From the NCBI GenBank assembly GCA_947496145.1, contig CANMBS010000008.1, positions 1 to 64,000 on the forward strand: a DNA stretch of 64,000 nt. The letters run 5' to 3'. Below are positions 36,187 to 46,913 of this stretch, one piece after another (the first letter of the stretch is position 1; each line of letters starts with the position of its first letter). A program made the position numbers and the translations under genes. Below the pieces are notes generated by a model. The model was not told the origin of the DNA, ran no database searches, and saw only the letters and a list, made by a program, of their open reading frames with translations. The stretch comes from an uncultured Pseudovibrio sp. (GTDB taxonomy: Bacteria > Pseudomonadota > Alphaproteobacteria > Rhizobiales > Stappiaceae).

Positions 36187-38954
36187 TTATCCAAGGAAGG
36201 CAAAATCATCCTGATGCAGACTTGAAAGAGTAACACCTTGAAGCGTGATGGACGTGTCATCATCAAGCGTGATCACCGTATTCGCGCCAACCTGCTCGGC
36301 AGCTGCAACCACCGCATCAAAATCAGCAAAAACAGAGCTTTCAAACTCAATCACATCAAAGACCCCTTCTCCCGCAGCAAAGTCTTTGATCACATCATGC
36401 CCGGCCTCACCAGCCTTAAACACAAAGGTATCATTGCCCTCACCACCAGTAAGAACATCATCACCAGCACCACCGGAGATCTTGTCATCTCCCCCATTAC
36501 CAGCAATCACATCAGCCCCATCACCACCTTTCAGCACCTCAGAAGCATTACTCCCGATAAACGTAAGCGGCGTTGTCTCAAACGTTTCAATCACCGGGGT
36601 CCCGATAGGCTCATAAACAGTCCCGTCATAACCAACATAATTGCCGTTCTCATCCGGCGTGAACACATAGACTGAACCGGAATCCTCTCCTTTGTCATCG
36701 TCCTTATAAGAACCGACCGTAATAACACCATCTTTGTTGATCGAGACTGAGCTACCAAAATAATCACTCTGTGCTGCGTCAGGAGCCGTCAGTCTAAACT
36801 CCTTGTAACCACCTGATCCATCCGGCACATAGACTAAAGCCACACCCGAAAATATGTTGGAAGAGCCAATCTCAACCGGAGCCTGTTCCAGCCCAGTCAC
36901 AACCACTCCGGCCTCATTGCTAGCCCATACTTGGCCATAATCTCTCGAATTGGTTGCTACTTTGGAAATCGTGTAGTTGCCACTACCATCTGGCGTGTAG
37001 ACATAGAACGCGCCTTTTCCACTAATGACTAAGCTGCCATCCATCGAGACCGTACCATGTCCACCAAAATAGCCATTGGAATCAGGAGCCTTTAATTGCA
37101 GTTCGGTGTAGCCACCTGACCCATCAGGTGTAAACACGCGGGCCAGAGCACCTGGCCCATCGGCAAACACAACACCATTATCATTGATGCTCACAGTACT
37201 AAGCCAGGTACTAAAGCCATTAGCACCTGAAGCAACCAGCTTGGTCTCAGTGTAACCACCAGACCCGTCTGGGGTAAAAATATAGAGCTTGTCAGTATCA
37301 GTACCATAAGCCGAAGCAACGATTACGCCATCGGCATTTATCGAAAGACCTGCCCTACCAAGATTGTCCTTGGCCACGCCATCAGATGCAGTCAGCTTAA
37401 CTTGCGAGTATCCACCGCCTTCAGTTGGTGTGAACACATAGATTGCTCCGGCATCCTCTGCGACATCATCGTCACCATGTGCGCTAGCAACAATGACACC
37501 AGAACTATTGATTGCAGTCTGCTCTCCAACCACATCACCAACATAACCGTCGGACGCAACAAGTTTGGTTTTCGCATACCCAGATCCATCTGGAGTATAA
37601 ACATAGATTGATCCAGAATTTTCACCCTTGTCATCATCCAGCACAGACCCAACAACAACAACACCGTGGTCATTAACCTGTGCACTGTAGCCAAACCAAT
37701 CCTTCTCTGCACCATCTGACGCAACGAGCTTACCGGGATGCACAGTCACATCGCTTTCGCCCTGAACAGTGACCGTCACAGTTTCCGTGGAGCTTTCACC
37801 TTTGCTGTCAGTTACAGTGTAGGTGAAGGTGTCTGTCGCGGTTTCTCCGCGGTTCAGGGCGTCGAATTCTCCGTTGGGGTTGTAGGTGAAGGTGCCGTCA
37901 TCGTTGATTGTGACGGTTCCGGTTGTGCTGCTTGTATCAATGGCGAAGGTGTGTGTGTCCGATGCATCCGGATCGGCAAAATCCGGGGTGATCACCACAG
38001 GGCTGCTCTCGGTGGTGCTGACATTCATCGCTGATGCGACTGGTCCGTCATTTTGCCCGGTAATCGTAAGCGTGACGGTAGAGGTATGGCTTGCCCCAAA
38101 ACTGTCAGTCACTGTGTAAGTAAAGGTTGTGGTGCCGGTTTCGCCTTCAGCCAGATAGTCAAAATCAGGAGCTGCCGCATACTCATAGATACCGCTGGAC
38201 GTTTCTGTGAGCACGCCCTTAAGGCCATCCGTATTCACCGAATGTGTATGGCTATCGCCCGCATCCGGATCCTCAAAGATAACGCGGAAGATAATTTTCC
38301 CGTCTTCATCCGCAGCCAAATCAACCGGATAGGTAACAGGCGGTGTATTCGTACTTACTCCGGTAACGGTGACTGTCACTGTTTCTGTGGAACTCTCACC
38401 AGCGGCATCCGTCACGGTGTATGTAAACGTGTCCGTCGCCGTCTCACCAGATGCCAGATAATCAAATTGCCCATTCGGGTCATAGGAGAACGTACCATCC
38501 GCATTGACGGTCACTGAGCCTTTTGTATCCGTTGTATCAACGGTAAAGCTGTGACTGTCCGAGGCGTCCGGGTCAGTGAACTCAGGCGCGATGGTGATTG
38601 CCGTATTCTCATCAGTCTGCTTTGCCAGCTCTGCGGCAACCGGCCATCATTTTGCCCGGTGACGGTGACAGTCACTGTTGAACTGGTGCTCTCCCCGGCA
38701 CTGTCAGTAATCGTGTAGGTGAACGTGTCGGTCGCGGTCTCCCCCGGAGCCAGATAATCAAAGGCAGTGCCCGGATCGTAGTGGAATGTGTCATCACTCA
38801 CCACCGTACCTGAGCCTTTCATCTCATCAGCGTTTAAAACGAGACTATGGGAATCTGAAAGATCGGGATCCTGAAAAAATACGCGAATCACAATCACCCC
38901 GTTTTCATCGGAAACCATCTGAATTGGGTAGGAAACTGGTGCGGTGTTAGACAA
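36187..38954 (-). pseudogene. frameshifted RTX/cadherin-like secreted surface protein
   Basis: Two overlapping frames join into one product of about 922 residues if one base is restored near 38641-38645. There the sequence reads TGQND then G-R-L instead of TGQND-GPVA as in the later repeat; GGCCGG is seen where GGCCCGG is expected. The intact protein would hold four cadherin-like repeats (boundaries near 38650, 38358, 38049 and 37752), each with FTYTVTDS.GES motifs. A beta-propeller-like block of seven or so FG-GAP-type repeats follows (SDGAEKDWFGYSAQVN and similar). The C-terminus has RTX calcium-binding nonapeptides (GGDGADVIAGNGGDDKISGG) and a type I secretion-like end. No signal peptide is present, as expected for type I export. 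The start is TTG with AAGGAG eight bases upstream. Real mutation and sequencing error cannot be told apart. Confidence 0.8.
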
Positions 38955-39300
38955 TGTCTCGGCTCCTTAAAAATACTGCCACCGTCACCCTAGAGCGCCC
39001 AAACTTGCCCGAAACTTATGGTTGTAATTGTAATTTAACTACCTCAATGGATGTAAATGAATTTCATGCATCAATCCGCAATCTTTACCTAACGTATCCT
39101 TGGGAGGAATGACTATCCGCGCTTTAATGAGCGCTTGTTTTTCATTGAAAACAATAGCTTGCTTACTCCACTGACCGCCGACAAGCCACGCCCCGCATCC
39201 CGTCATACCTCAAAGTTGTACCATTACGAAATACAACACTTGCAAGTTAAACTACGTATAATACACTAGGCATAACATAAAGACCCAAGCGCTCGGGGGA
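38955..39300. promoter_or_regulatory. divergent intergenic region with promoter for the small exported protein
   Basis: These 346 bases lie between the divergent RTX and small-protein genes. A consensus TATAAT at 39257-39262 precedes the plus-strand gene by about 40 bases; no good -35 is found at normal spacing. GGGGGA lies just before the ATG at 39301. No further gene is seen. Confidence 0.5.
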
Positions 39301-39699
39301 ATGATGCTAAAATTTCTTATAGGTATACTGGCCGTTCTGGTGTCACTATCAGCTGTTTCCGCCGAAACACTCTACGGCACGGTGAAGAAGAACCAGAGCG
39401 CATTGATTGATAAATATGGGATCTACAACAAACACCAGTGTATCGCAGGCCCTATCCCTAAGGTGAAAATCAAACAGCAGCCCAAACACGGGAAGATCAC
39501 CGTAAAGCGTGCGAAAGTGACATTTCCGAAAGGCAAACGCTGCGCAGGTAAGTCATTCGCGACAATGGACGTGTTTTACAAGCCAGATCGCGGATACACA
39601 GGAACTGACAGTTTCAAAACAAGCTACTCAATACCTCGGGGAATCAACAGCTCCGAGATAAAATACCGCTACAAAACCTATAAGCTTGTCATTAAATAG
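39301..39699 (+). CDS. small exported protein with an Ig/cadherin-like pattern
   Basis: A 132-residue protein with an N-terminal signal peptide (MLKFLIGILAVLVSLSAVSA, cleavage likely after VSA). The mature part is very basic and contains PKHGKITVKRAKVTFPKG, then YKPDRGYTGTDSFKTSY. This resembles the HG-x-V...Y-x-P-x-x-G-Y-x-G-x-D-x-F core seen in bacterial cadherin-like and Ig-like repeats. Two cysteines (CIAGP and RCAGK) could form a disulphide. I do not recognise a named family. It lies next to the RTX cadherin-like gene, on the opposite strand. Confidence 0.65.
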   Translation: MMLKFLIGILAVLVSLSAVSAETLYGTVKKNQSALIDKYGIYNKHQCIAGPIPKVKIKQQPKHGKITVKRAKVTFPKGKRCAGKSFATMDVFYKPDRGYTGTDSFKTSYSIPRGINSSEIKYRYKTYKLVIK

Positions 39700-39769
39700 C
39701 GCTCATGTCTTGAAGAGCGCATCTTCGGCACAAGCCATTCTGGAAATCACGCTCAATCAGCACGAACAG

Positions 39770-41446
39770 CTACAACAGCAACTCGCCCTGCCCCATCAAC
39801 TGTCTGGCGGCAGCGCGGGCCTCTTCGGTGATAGTGGACCCGGCCAGCATACGGGCGATTTCCTCATGGCGGTCGCTCTCAGCGATCTCGGTTACGCGGG
39901 TTGCGACCCGGTCCTTTGCCACTTCATCTTTGCGGATCAGGAAATGACCGTCAGCCCGCGCGGCCACCTGCGGCGCATGGGTGACTGTGAGCACCTGAAC
40001 GGAAGCAGCAAGCCGGGCAAGGCGCACACCAATGGCCTCAGCAACAGCCCCACCCACACCAGTGTCGATCTCATCAAACACCAGCGTCGGAGACGAGCCC
40101 TTATCAGCCAGAGACACCTTCAGCGCCAGCAGGAAGCGGGAAAGCTCACCACCAGAGGCAACCTTAAACATCGGTCCGGGACGTGTGCCGGGGTTCGTCT
40201 GCGCCCAGAACTCAACAGTGTCGATACCGGAAGCCCCACGCTGCTCAGCATCACTCACAATATTGATGATAAACCGCGCCCGTTCAAGCTTCAGAGCAGG
40301 CAACTCTGCATGAACCGCTTTTTCAAGTGCTCTGGCAGCCTTCTCGCGCTTCTTTGAAAGCGCTGCGGCCAGCTTGTCATAGGTCTGTCTGGCAGCCTCC
40401 ACAGCAGCTTCCAGCGCCTGTAACTTCTCTTCGCCCGCATCCAGATCGGAAAGATCACCTTCCATCTGCTCCCGCAGCTTGCCCAGCTCATCCGGTTGAA
40501 CAGAGTATTTGCGAGCCGCAGCTCTCAAAGCAAACAGGCGCTCTTCCGTCTGCTCCAGCTCCTGCGGGTCAAAGTCCGTATCCCGCAGCGCCTGCTCCAG
40601 ACCACCGCGCGCTTCTTCCAGCTGGTCCAGAGACCCGCCAATGGCCTCCACAACGCTGGTCAGATAGTTCGGCGCAAGATCAACCTTGCGCTCAAGACGG
40701 CGCAGCAGGCTGGACAGCTCAGGGATTGGAGAAGCAGGACCATCCAGCGCGTCGAACCCTTCACGCAGATCACCGGCAATCTTCTCCACCTGCATCATAT
40801 CCTGACGCCGCAGAGCAAGTTCGTTCTCTTCCCCCTCACGCGGATCAAGCGTAGTCAGCTCTTCCGCGCTGGAGCGCAGATAATCCGCTTCGCGGCGCGC
40901 CTCCTCAATGCGGGCAATGTGATCCTTGAGAGTCTTTTCAGCAGCACGCACCGCCTTCGCACTCGCACCAACCTTCTCAGCATCCCCTTCAAGCCCGCCA
41001 AAGCTGTCCAGCAGTTGACGATGGCTTTCAGGATCAATCAGCGCACGATCATCATGCTGTCCATGAACCTCAACCAGCATGGCCCCGATCTGCCGCAGCA
41101 AACCAGCGCTCACCGGCTGATCATTCACAAACGCACGGGTACGCCCATCAGACGCCTGCACGCGGCGCAAGATGATGTCTGCATCATATTCCAGATCATT
41201 TTCCTGAAGAAGAGCCCGCAAAGGATGGGCCATTGGAACGTCAAAAACCGCGCTCACCTGACCGCGGTCTTGTCCATGCCGAACCAGTCCGGCATCTCCC
41301 CGCCCACCAAGGGCGAGGCTTAAACTGTCAAGAAGGATGGATTTACCGGCACCCGTCTCACCCGTCAGAACACTCATTCCGCCGCTGAAATGCAAATCCA
41401 GCTTGTCAATAAGAACGATATCCCGAATTGAAAGCGATGACAGCAT
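39770..41446 (-). CDS. recN: DNA repair protein RecN
   Basis: SMC-like ATPase that acts early in double-strand break repair. The 558-residue product starts with LSIRDIVLIDKLDLHF and the Walker A motif GETGAGKS (29-36). FVNDQPVSAGLLRQIG and VEVHGQHDDRALIDP follow, then a coiled-coil middle region (about 150-380). The C-terminal ABC signature and Walker B are SGGELSRFLLALK and LVFDEIDTGVGGAVAEAIG, with LTVTHAPQVAA after them. It follows bamD on the same strand with a 31-base gap. No LexA-type box was recognised upstream. Confidence 0.96.
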   Translation of the reverse strand: MLSSLSIRDIVLIDKLDLHFSGGMSVLTGETGAGKSILLDSLSLALGGRGDAGLVRHGQDRGQVSAVFDVPMAHPLRALLQENDLEYDADIILRRVQASDGRTRAFVNDQPVSAGLLRQIGAMLVEVHGQHDDRALIDPESHRQLLDSFGGLEGDAEKVGASAKAVRAAEKTLKDHIARIEEARREADYLRSSAEELTTLDPREGEENELALRRQDMMQVEKIAGDLREGFDALDGPASPIPELSSLLRRLERKVDLAPNYLTSVVEAIGGSLDQLEEARGGLEQALRDTDFDPQELEQTEERLFALRAAARKYSVQPDELGKLREQMEGDLSDLDAGEEKLQALEAAVEAARQTYDKLAAALSKKREKAARALEKAVHAELPALKLERARFIINIVSDAEQRGASGIDTVEFWAQTNPGTRPGPMFKVASGGELSRFLLALKVSLADKGSSPTLVFDEIDTGVGGAVAEAIGVRLARLAASVQVLTVTHAPQVAARADGHFLIRKDEVAKDRVATRVTEIAESDRHEEIARMLAGSTITEEARAAARQLMGQGELLL

Positions 41447-41477
41447 GGTAGACCTGAAACCCCACTCCTTTAAAAGG

Positions 41478-42344
41478 CTAGAGGATTTTCATATCCCCAA
41501 ATGCGCGGCTAAGCCAGCTGCCTTTGCTCTCCTTCGGAGACAGACCACCCTTTTCCAAGAGAGAATACGCATCTTTATACCACTGGCTCTGCGGAAAGTT
41601 GTGCCCCAGAACAGCAGCAGCCGTCTGCGCTTCATTGGTCACACCCAGTGCATAGTAGCTCTCAGTCAGACGATAGAGCGCTTCTTCAATGTGACGTGTG
41701 GTCTGATAATTAGAAACAACAAGCTTGAAACGGTTGATGGAAGCCAGGTAGTTTTTGCGCGCCAGATAATAGCGGCCCACTTCCATTTCCTTACCAGCAA
41801 GCTGATCTTCAGTGGCCCGGATACGCTGCTTGGCCTGCTTGGTATACTCAGAGTCAGGATAACGCTGCACCAACTCACGCATCGCGTTAAGCGCTTTTCC
41901 GGTCACAGTCTGATCACGGCCCACATCCGGCATCTGACGGAAGTAGGATTCACCAATAATGAAGAGCGCATAAGCTGAATCTTTGTTACCGGGATAAAGC
42001 GTTGTAAAGCGGTCTGCCGCTGCAATCGCTTCGGGATAACTGCCCATGGAGAAGTTCAGGTAAGCGATATTGATGAGTGATTTGCGCGCAAATTCAGAAT
42101 ACGGATAGACACGATCAAGTTCATAAAACTTTTTCAGCGCTTCTTTCCGCTCACCGGAAGCCCGGAAGGCAAGCGCTTCGTTGAACATTTCTTCAGCTGG
42201 TGTTTCATCCAGCGCCAGATCATCAATGTCATCCTTGCTTGCACAGCCCGCAACAACGAGCGCGACAGCCAAAGAGGTATACCTAATCATCTTCTTGAGG
42301 CGATCAGCCCCCAATGCAGTCCCCGCAGCATCTGAACGCAGCAA
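41478..42344 (-). CDS. bamD: outer-membrane assembly lipoprotein BamD
   Basis: Component of the BAM complex that inserts beta-barrel proteins into the outer membrane. The 288-residue product has a lipoprotein signal with lipobox VVAGC (Cys34), then tetratricopeptide-like repeats: PAEEMFNEALAFRASGERKEALKKF, EFARKSLINIAYLNFSMGSYPEAIAAADRF and YPDSEYTKQAKQRI. The chosen TTG start has AGGAG nine bases upstream. An ATG at 42290 (MIRYTSLAV) gives a shorter signal peptide but has a poor ribosome site. It stands between lpxC and recN, extending the wall cluster into outer-membrane assembly. Confidence 0.92.
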   Translation of the reverse strand: MLRSDAAGTALGADRLKKMIRYTSLAVALVVAGCASKDDIDDLALDETPAEEMFNEALAFRASGERKEALKKFYELDRVYPYSEFARKSLINIAYLNFSMGSYPEAIAAADRFTTLYPGNKDSAYALFIIGESYFRQMPDVGRDQTVTGKALNAMRELVQRYPDSEYTKQAKQRIRATEDQLAGKEMEVGRYYLARKNYLASINRFKLVVSNYQTTRHIEEALYRLTESYYALGVTNEAQTAAAVLGHNFPQSQWYKDAYSLLEKGGLSPKESKGSWLSRAFGDMKIL

Positions 42345-42501
42345 TGTTTCCCACTCCTATCGTATTGGGATTCGGGAAGAAACGTCCCACCCAGATTCAC
42401 GCTTCTATATCAATGTTCGGATAAGGTCACGTAGTACCACTGCATTTGCCTCTAATTTATGTCGGAATAGAGGCAAAAACCGTTGAATAACTCATTTTCT
42501 C

Positions 42502-43500
42502 CTAGGAGACTTCAGGCCCGAATGCAGCAGCCTGCAGCCCGCCAATCAGCTCTGCATGGCCGGTTTCACGAGCACGGCGCTCCGCCAGAGCCACATCAGC
42601 TTCAACAATTTCAAAAGCATCCGGGTTCTTGAACAGCTCCACAAGAATACAGTGATTCATGCGATGCCCACCCTTAAAGGAGCGATACTCACCCAGAATT
42701 GGCAGACCCGCAAGCGCCAGATCACCAATGGCATCCAGGCTTTTATGACGCACGAATTCGTCACTCCAGCGTGTGCCTTCAGGGTTCAGAATACGGTCAC
42801 CATCCAGCGCGATAGAATTTTCTAAAGAAGAGCCCATGGCAAAGCCAAGCTTCCAGAGCTTTTCTACATCCTGCACACTACCAAAGGTACGGGCGCGGGA
42901 AATCTGATCACGGAAGAACTCAGGTGTCAGATCAAAGGTGAGCTGCTGACGACCGATCTCAGCGTGATCAAAATCGATGGTGATGTCAAAACGAGTGCCT
43001 TCATACGGGTTCAGCTCGCACCACTGATCACCGGAGACATAACGAACTTTTTCTTTAATACGAATGTAACGACGCTTTGCGCTCAGCGTTTTCAGGCCAA
43101 CACTATCGATAGCTTCAACGAATGCTTCGGAACTGCCATCCATGATCGGCATTTCCGGGCCATCAATGTAAGCGGTCACGTTGTCAACGCCCATGCCGCG
43201 CAGAGCAGCCATCAGGTGTTCAACAGTAGAAATTCCGCTTTCATGAGGATCACCAAGAACGGTGCACAAAGAAGTTGCAGTTACATGTTTCCAGTTGGCT
43301 TCGGTTTCCACATACCCGCCTGAAACACTGCGGTGGAAAACAATACCGGAGTTAGCATCTGCTGGGTGAAGGGTAATAGAAGCTGGACCGCCAGAGTGAA
43401 CCCCGATTCCGTTCAAGGTTACACTGTCTGCAAGCGTTGTCTGTTTTTCGACACGCATTCCCATAGTTTGCCAGCCTTTTTTGTCTCGCTCCAGGTACAT
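42502..43500 (-). CDS. lpxC: UDP-3-O-acyl-GlcNAc deacetylase LpxC
   Basis: Zinc enzyme for the committed step of lipid A synthesis. From the ATG at 43500 the product has 332 residues; GAGAGG lies seven bases upstream, whereas the longer frame to 43575 has no ribosome site. KQTTLADSVTLNGIGVHSG is the usual LpxC opening. Zinc ligands are His95 in STVEHLMAAL and the HKSLDAIGDLAL pair farther on; the catalytic histidine is in KGGHRMNH. It follows ftsZ, as at the end of many dcw clusters, with a terminator-like hairpin between them. Confidence 0.95.
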   Translation of the reverse strand: MYLERDKKGWQTMGMRVEKQTTLADSVTLNGIGVHSGGPASITLHPADANSGIVFHRSVSGGYVETEANWKHVTATSLCTVLGDPHESGISTVEHLMAALRGMGVDNVTAYIDGPEMPIMDGSSEAFVEAIDSVGLKTLSAKRRYIRIKEKVRYVSGDQWCELNPYEGTRFDITIDFDHAEIGRQQLTFDLTPEFFRDQISRARTFGSVQDVEKLWKLGFAMGSSLENSIALDGDRILNPEGTRWSDEFVRHKSLDAIGDLALAGLPILGEYRSFKGGHRMNHCILVELFKNPDAFEIVEADVALAERRARETGHAELIGGLQAAAFGPEVS

Positions 43501-43655
43501 CACCGAACCTCTCGCGCAATTACTTTCGAATACCCCCACCGGGTTGGCTGGAACATAGCCCGTGGGTCTTCCCAAATAAAATAAAGCTTTATTACGGTTT
43601 GTAACGGTCTGAAAATTTTAGGTACATTTACTGGTAAGTTGATTTAAAAACGCAA

Positions 43656-43687
43656 AGCAGCAACCCGGAAAAATCCGGATTGCTGCT
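43656..43687 (-). terminator. hairpin between ftsZ and lpxC
   Basis: Stem AGCAGCAA/TTGCTGCT extended by CCGGA/TCCGG across one mismatch, with an AAAA loop. On the minus strand TTTGCGTTTTT follows. It probably ends or attenuates the dcw transcript before lpxC. Confidence 0.7.
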
Positions 43688-43712
43688 CGAGAGGCGCGAG
43701 TTCTGTTGATAA

Positions 43713-45479
43713 TCAGGTGGCCTGACGGCGCAAAAACGCCGGGATCTCCAGCTGATCATCTTCCATCATTGCAGAGCGGGCTGGTGCAGGGCGTCCGCCC
43801 CCATCCAGATTCCCGGTAGCACCGTGATTTTGCGGCTCAGCAGGACGTGTTGCAGCTGGCCGTGCAGGCTCAGCAAACACATCACTTTGAGCGGTTTCAT
43901 GGTGCTCTGCGTGCTCATCTTCACGACGACCAAGACCACCGGTCAGACGACGCAGCAGACCCATTGGACGACGTTCATCTTCCAGATGCATGTCGTCGTG
44001 CTCTTCAGCATGAACATGCTGTGCCATGGTTGCCGGTGCAGGCTGTGGTGTTGCGCTTGCCGGCTGTGGTGCTGGCGTTGCAACAGGAGCTTCCGTACGT
44101 GCGCGAATCTCGCGCTGCGCAATTGGCGGGAAGTCCTCTACACGTGGCATACGTGACTGTGGCTCAGCTTTCTGAGCAACAGGCGGAATAAATGGTTCAG
44201 GAATGGTTGTCGGCTCTTCAACAACGCGAGTTGGCTCGTCCAGAGCATCATACTCCTGTACAGGCTCATAGCGGCGGGCCTGATAAGGAGAAATCTCAAC
44301 TTCCGGGTCTGTCACAGCAGCAACAGGTTCCATTTCCATCTGAGTGTCAACTGCGGTTGAACCCATCGCGCGCATCGCACGAACTGGGGTCGGTGCAGGA
44401 GCTACTTCTACCGGCGCAGCTACCGCTGAACTGGGCGTAGGCGAAGTTGCGCTCTGCAGCCGCTCGGTCAGTTCCGCCATACGAACTTCAGCGGGAGAAA
44501 TATCTTCGCGCATTTCTTTGTCGATGCCAGTGGCAACAACAGAAACGCGGATAATACCGTCCAGTGTCTCGTCGAAGGTCGCGCCAAGAATGATATTCGC
44601 TTCCGGGTCCACTTCCTCACGGATACGGGTTGCAGCTTCATCAACTTCAAACAGGGTCAGGTCGTTACCACCGGTAATGGAGATAAGCAGACCACGAGCA
44701 CCCTTCATGGAAGTTTCGTCCAGCAGCGGGTTCGCAATCGCAGCTTCAGCTGCCTGAATTGCGCGCTTCTCGCCGGAAGCCTCACCGGTACCCATCATCG
44801 CTTTACCCATGCCACGCATAATGGAGCGCACATCAGCAAAGTCGAGGTTGATAAGACCTTCTTTGACCATCAGGTCAGTAACGTTCGCAACGCCGGAATA
44901 CAGCACCTGGTCAGCCATGGAGAAGGCATCAGCAAAGGTGGTCTGCGCATTGGCGATGCGGAACAGGTTCTGGTTTGGAATGACAATAAGAGTGTCAACA
45001 TTACGCTGAAGCTCTTCAATGCCAGCTTCAGCAACGCGCATACGACGGGACCCTTCAAACTGGAAGGGTTTGGTAACCACACCGACGGTCAGTATACCCT
45101 GCTCACGCGCAGCACGAGCAACAACTGGCGCAGCACCGGTACCGGTGCCACCGCCCATACCCGCAGTGATGAACACCATGTGCGAGCCGGACAGATGATC
45201 GTTGATCTCGTCAATAACTTCTTCAGCAGCAGCAGCCCCTACTTCAGGCTGGGAACCAGCGCCCAGACCTTCGGTAACAGCAACACCCATCTGAATCACG
45301 CGCTCAGCCTGGCAAAGGGCAAGCGCTTGTGCATCAGTATTAGCTACAACAAAATCGCAGCCTTGCAGACCGCTGGTGACCATGTTGTTTACGGCGTTTC
45401 CGCCACCGCCGCCGACACCGAATACGGTGATCCTCGGCTTCAATTCCTGAATATCAGGCATTTTCAGGTTGATTGTCAT
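43713..45479 (-). CDS. ftsZ: cell division GTPase FtsZ
   Basis: Tubulin-like GTPase that forms the division ring. The 588-residue product is of the long alphaproteobacterial type. The GTPase core (about 1-320) has [13 protein letters not shown], the tubulin signature GGGTGTG at 109-115 and the synergy loop [14 protein letters not shown] long unstructured, proline- and glutamate-rich linker (about 330-570) follows. The conserved tail EIPAFLRRQ near the C-terminus docks FtsA and other partners. GAGG lies five bases before the ATG. Confidence 0.98.
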   Translation of the reverse strand: MTINLKMPDIQELKPRITVFGVGGGGGNAVNNMVTSGLQGCDFVVANTDAQALALCQAERVIQMGVAVTEGLGAGSQPEVGAAAAEEVIDEINDHLSGSHMVFITAGMGGGTGTGAAPVVARAAREQGILTVGVVTKPFQFEGSRRMRVAEAGIEELQRNVDTLIVIPNQNLFRIANAQTTFADAFSMADQVLYSGVANVTDLMVKEGLINLDFADVRSIMRGMGKAMMGTGEASGEKRAIQAAEAAIANPLLDETSMKGARGLLISITGGNDLTLFEVDEAATRIREEVDPEANIILGATFDETLDGIIRVSVVATGIDKEMREDISPAEVRMAELTERLQSATSPTPSSAVAAPVEVAPAPTPVRAMRAMGSTAVDTQMEMEPVAAVTDPEVEISPYQARRYEPVQEYDALDEPTRVVEEPTTIPEPFIPPVAQKAEPQSRMPRVEDFPPIAQREIRARTEAPVATPAPQPASATPQPAPATMAQHVHAEEHDDMHLEDERRPMGLLRRLTGGLGRREDEHAEHHETAQSDVFAEPARPAATRPAEPQNHGATGNLDGGGRPAPARSAMMEDDQLEIPAFLRRQAT

Positions 45480-45590
45480 ATTAACCTCGCGACCCTAATA
45501 ACATGCCCGAACCGGGCATGTCGTTCTTCCTCTCGTGCGTCCGCCGCATCTGGCGAAACTTGTGATAGTGGGGGTTATGCGCTTCCCCAC

Positions 45591-46913
45591 CTAAAAACTT
45601 TCTCTGATCCACTGCCCAACCCGAGCCAGATAGCTCCCACGGCCCATAAGGCCACGGCGTTGGTGCCGGGGTTCGAATTGCTCGATCTGTGCCACCTGCG
45701 GATAAATCAGCAGGCCCACAGCTGCCGAGAACGCCGGACCCTTGGCCTCCTCTGGCAAACCGGAGATACCCAGCGGACGCCCCAGACGCACACTGCGCCC
45801 AAGAATGCGCCGTGCTGTTTCAGAAAGGCCAGTCAGCTGACTGCCCCCGCCTGTCAGCACAACACGCTTGCCCACCCGGCCTGCGAAACCGGAAGCGACA
45901 ATCCGGTCACGCACCATCTCCAATATTTCTTCAACGCGCGGGCGAATAACCCGCGTCAGCATCGCTCGTGGAATCTGCGTTGGCAGATCACCATCCGTAT
46001 CCACGGGCGGCACCTGAATAAAATCACGGTCGTCCACCACACTTGGCAGGGCCGAACCATGCAAAACCTTCAAACGCTCCGCAGCTTCCATTCGCGTAGA
46101 AAGCGCCCGCGCCACGTCCATGGTGACGTGATTACCGCCAACAGCCAGCGCATCCAGATGCACCATCTGACCATCAACAAAAATCGACAGGGTGGTCGTA
46201 CCACCGCCCATATCAATGCAGGCAACACCCAGCTCAGTCTCATCTTCCACCAGCGTGGAAAGACCCGCCGCATACGGCGTTGCCACCAGTGTCTCCACTT
46301 GCAGGTGCCCACGCTCAATGCACAGTTCCAGATTGCGCACCGGCGGCACTTCTGCCGAAACCACCTGCATATCCACGCCCAGCTTGCGGCCCATCATGCC
46401 GCGCGGGTCACGAATACCCCGGTTGCCATCCAGCCCGTAGGAGATCGGCAGTGCATGCATCACTGCCCGGCCTTCGGTCGCCGTATGGGTAGAGCCTGCC
46501 GCCAGCACGCGCTGAATGTCGGCTTCGCTCACACCTTCCGTTCCAAGCGGCACAGTGGCGGAAAAAATCTCGCTTTGCAGGCGGCCACAGCTCACAGTCA
46601 CCAGCAGGGTTTCAACCATCACACCGGCCATGCGCTCAGCCTGATCCACCGCACGGCGGATTGCCTGTTCAGCCTGATCCATGTCCACCACGACACCAGA
46701 CTTCATCCCCGCAGACGCCTGATAGCCATAACCCAGCACCTCAATGCCGTGTGTCCGGCCCGGCATCAGGTCTTCCTCGTCACCGGGCACCAGTTTCGCG
46801 ATAATACAGCACACTTTCGTGGAGCCGACGTCCAGCACAGAAACCACAACAGATCTGCGGCTTGGCAAAGGCCGCATACGCGGCAGGAAAATCACGTTCT
46901 TATTGCTGCTCAT
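45591..46913 (-). CDS. ftsA: cell division actin-like protein FtsA
   Basis: Anchors FtsZ filaments to the inner membrane. The 440-residue product has the actin-like ATPase folds: VVVSVLDVGSTKVCCIIA (phosphate 1), ACIDMGGGTTTLSIF (phosphate 2) and VVLTGGGSQLTGL (adenosine). The FtsA-specific 1C subdomain is around 100-180. The C-terminal SYLARVGQWIRESF is an amphipathic membrane-targeting helix. GGGAGG lies five bases before the ATG, and the gene overlaps the ftsQ stop by four bases. Confidence 0.97.
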   Translation of the reverse strand: MSSNKNVIFLPRMRPLPSRRSVVVSVLDVGSTKVCCIIAKLVPGDEEDLMPGRTHGIEVLGYGYQASAGMKSGVVVDMDQAEQAIRRAVDQAERMAGVMVETLLVTVSCGRLQSEIFSATVPLGTEGVSEADIQRVLAAGSTHTATEGRAVMHALPISYGLDGNRGIRDPRGMMGRKLGVDMQVVSAEVPPVRNLELCIERGHLQVETLVATPYAAGLSTLVEDETELGVACIDMGGGTTTLSIFVDGQMVHLDALAVGGNHVTMDVARALSTRMEAAERLKVLHGSALPSVVDDRDFIQVPPVDTDGDLPTQIPRAMLTRVIRPRVEEILEMVRDRIVASGFAGRVGKRVVLTGGGSQLTGLSETARRILGRSVRLGRPLGISGLPEEAKGPAFSAAVGLLIYPQVAQIEQFEPRHQRRGLMGRGSYLARVGQWIRESF

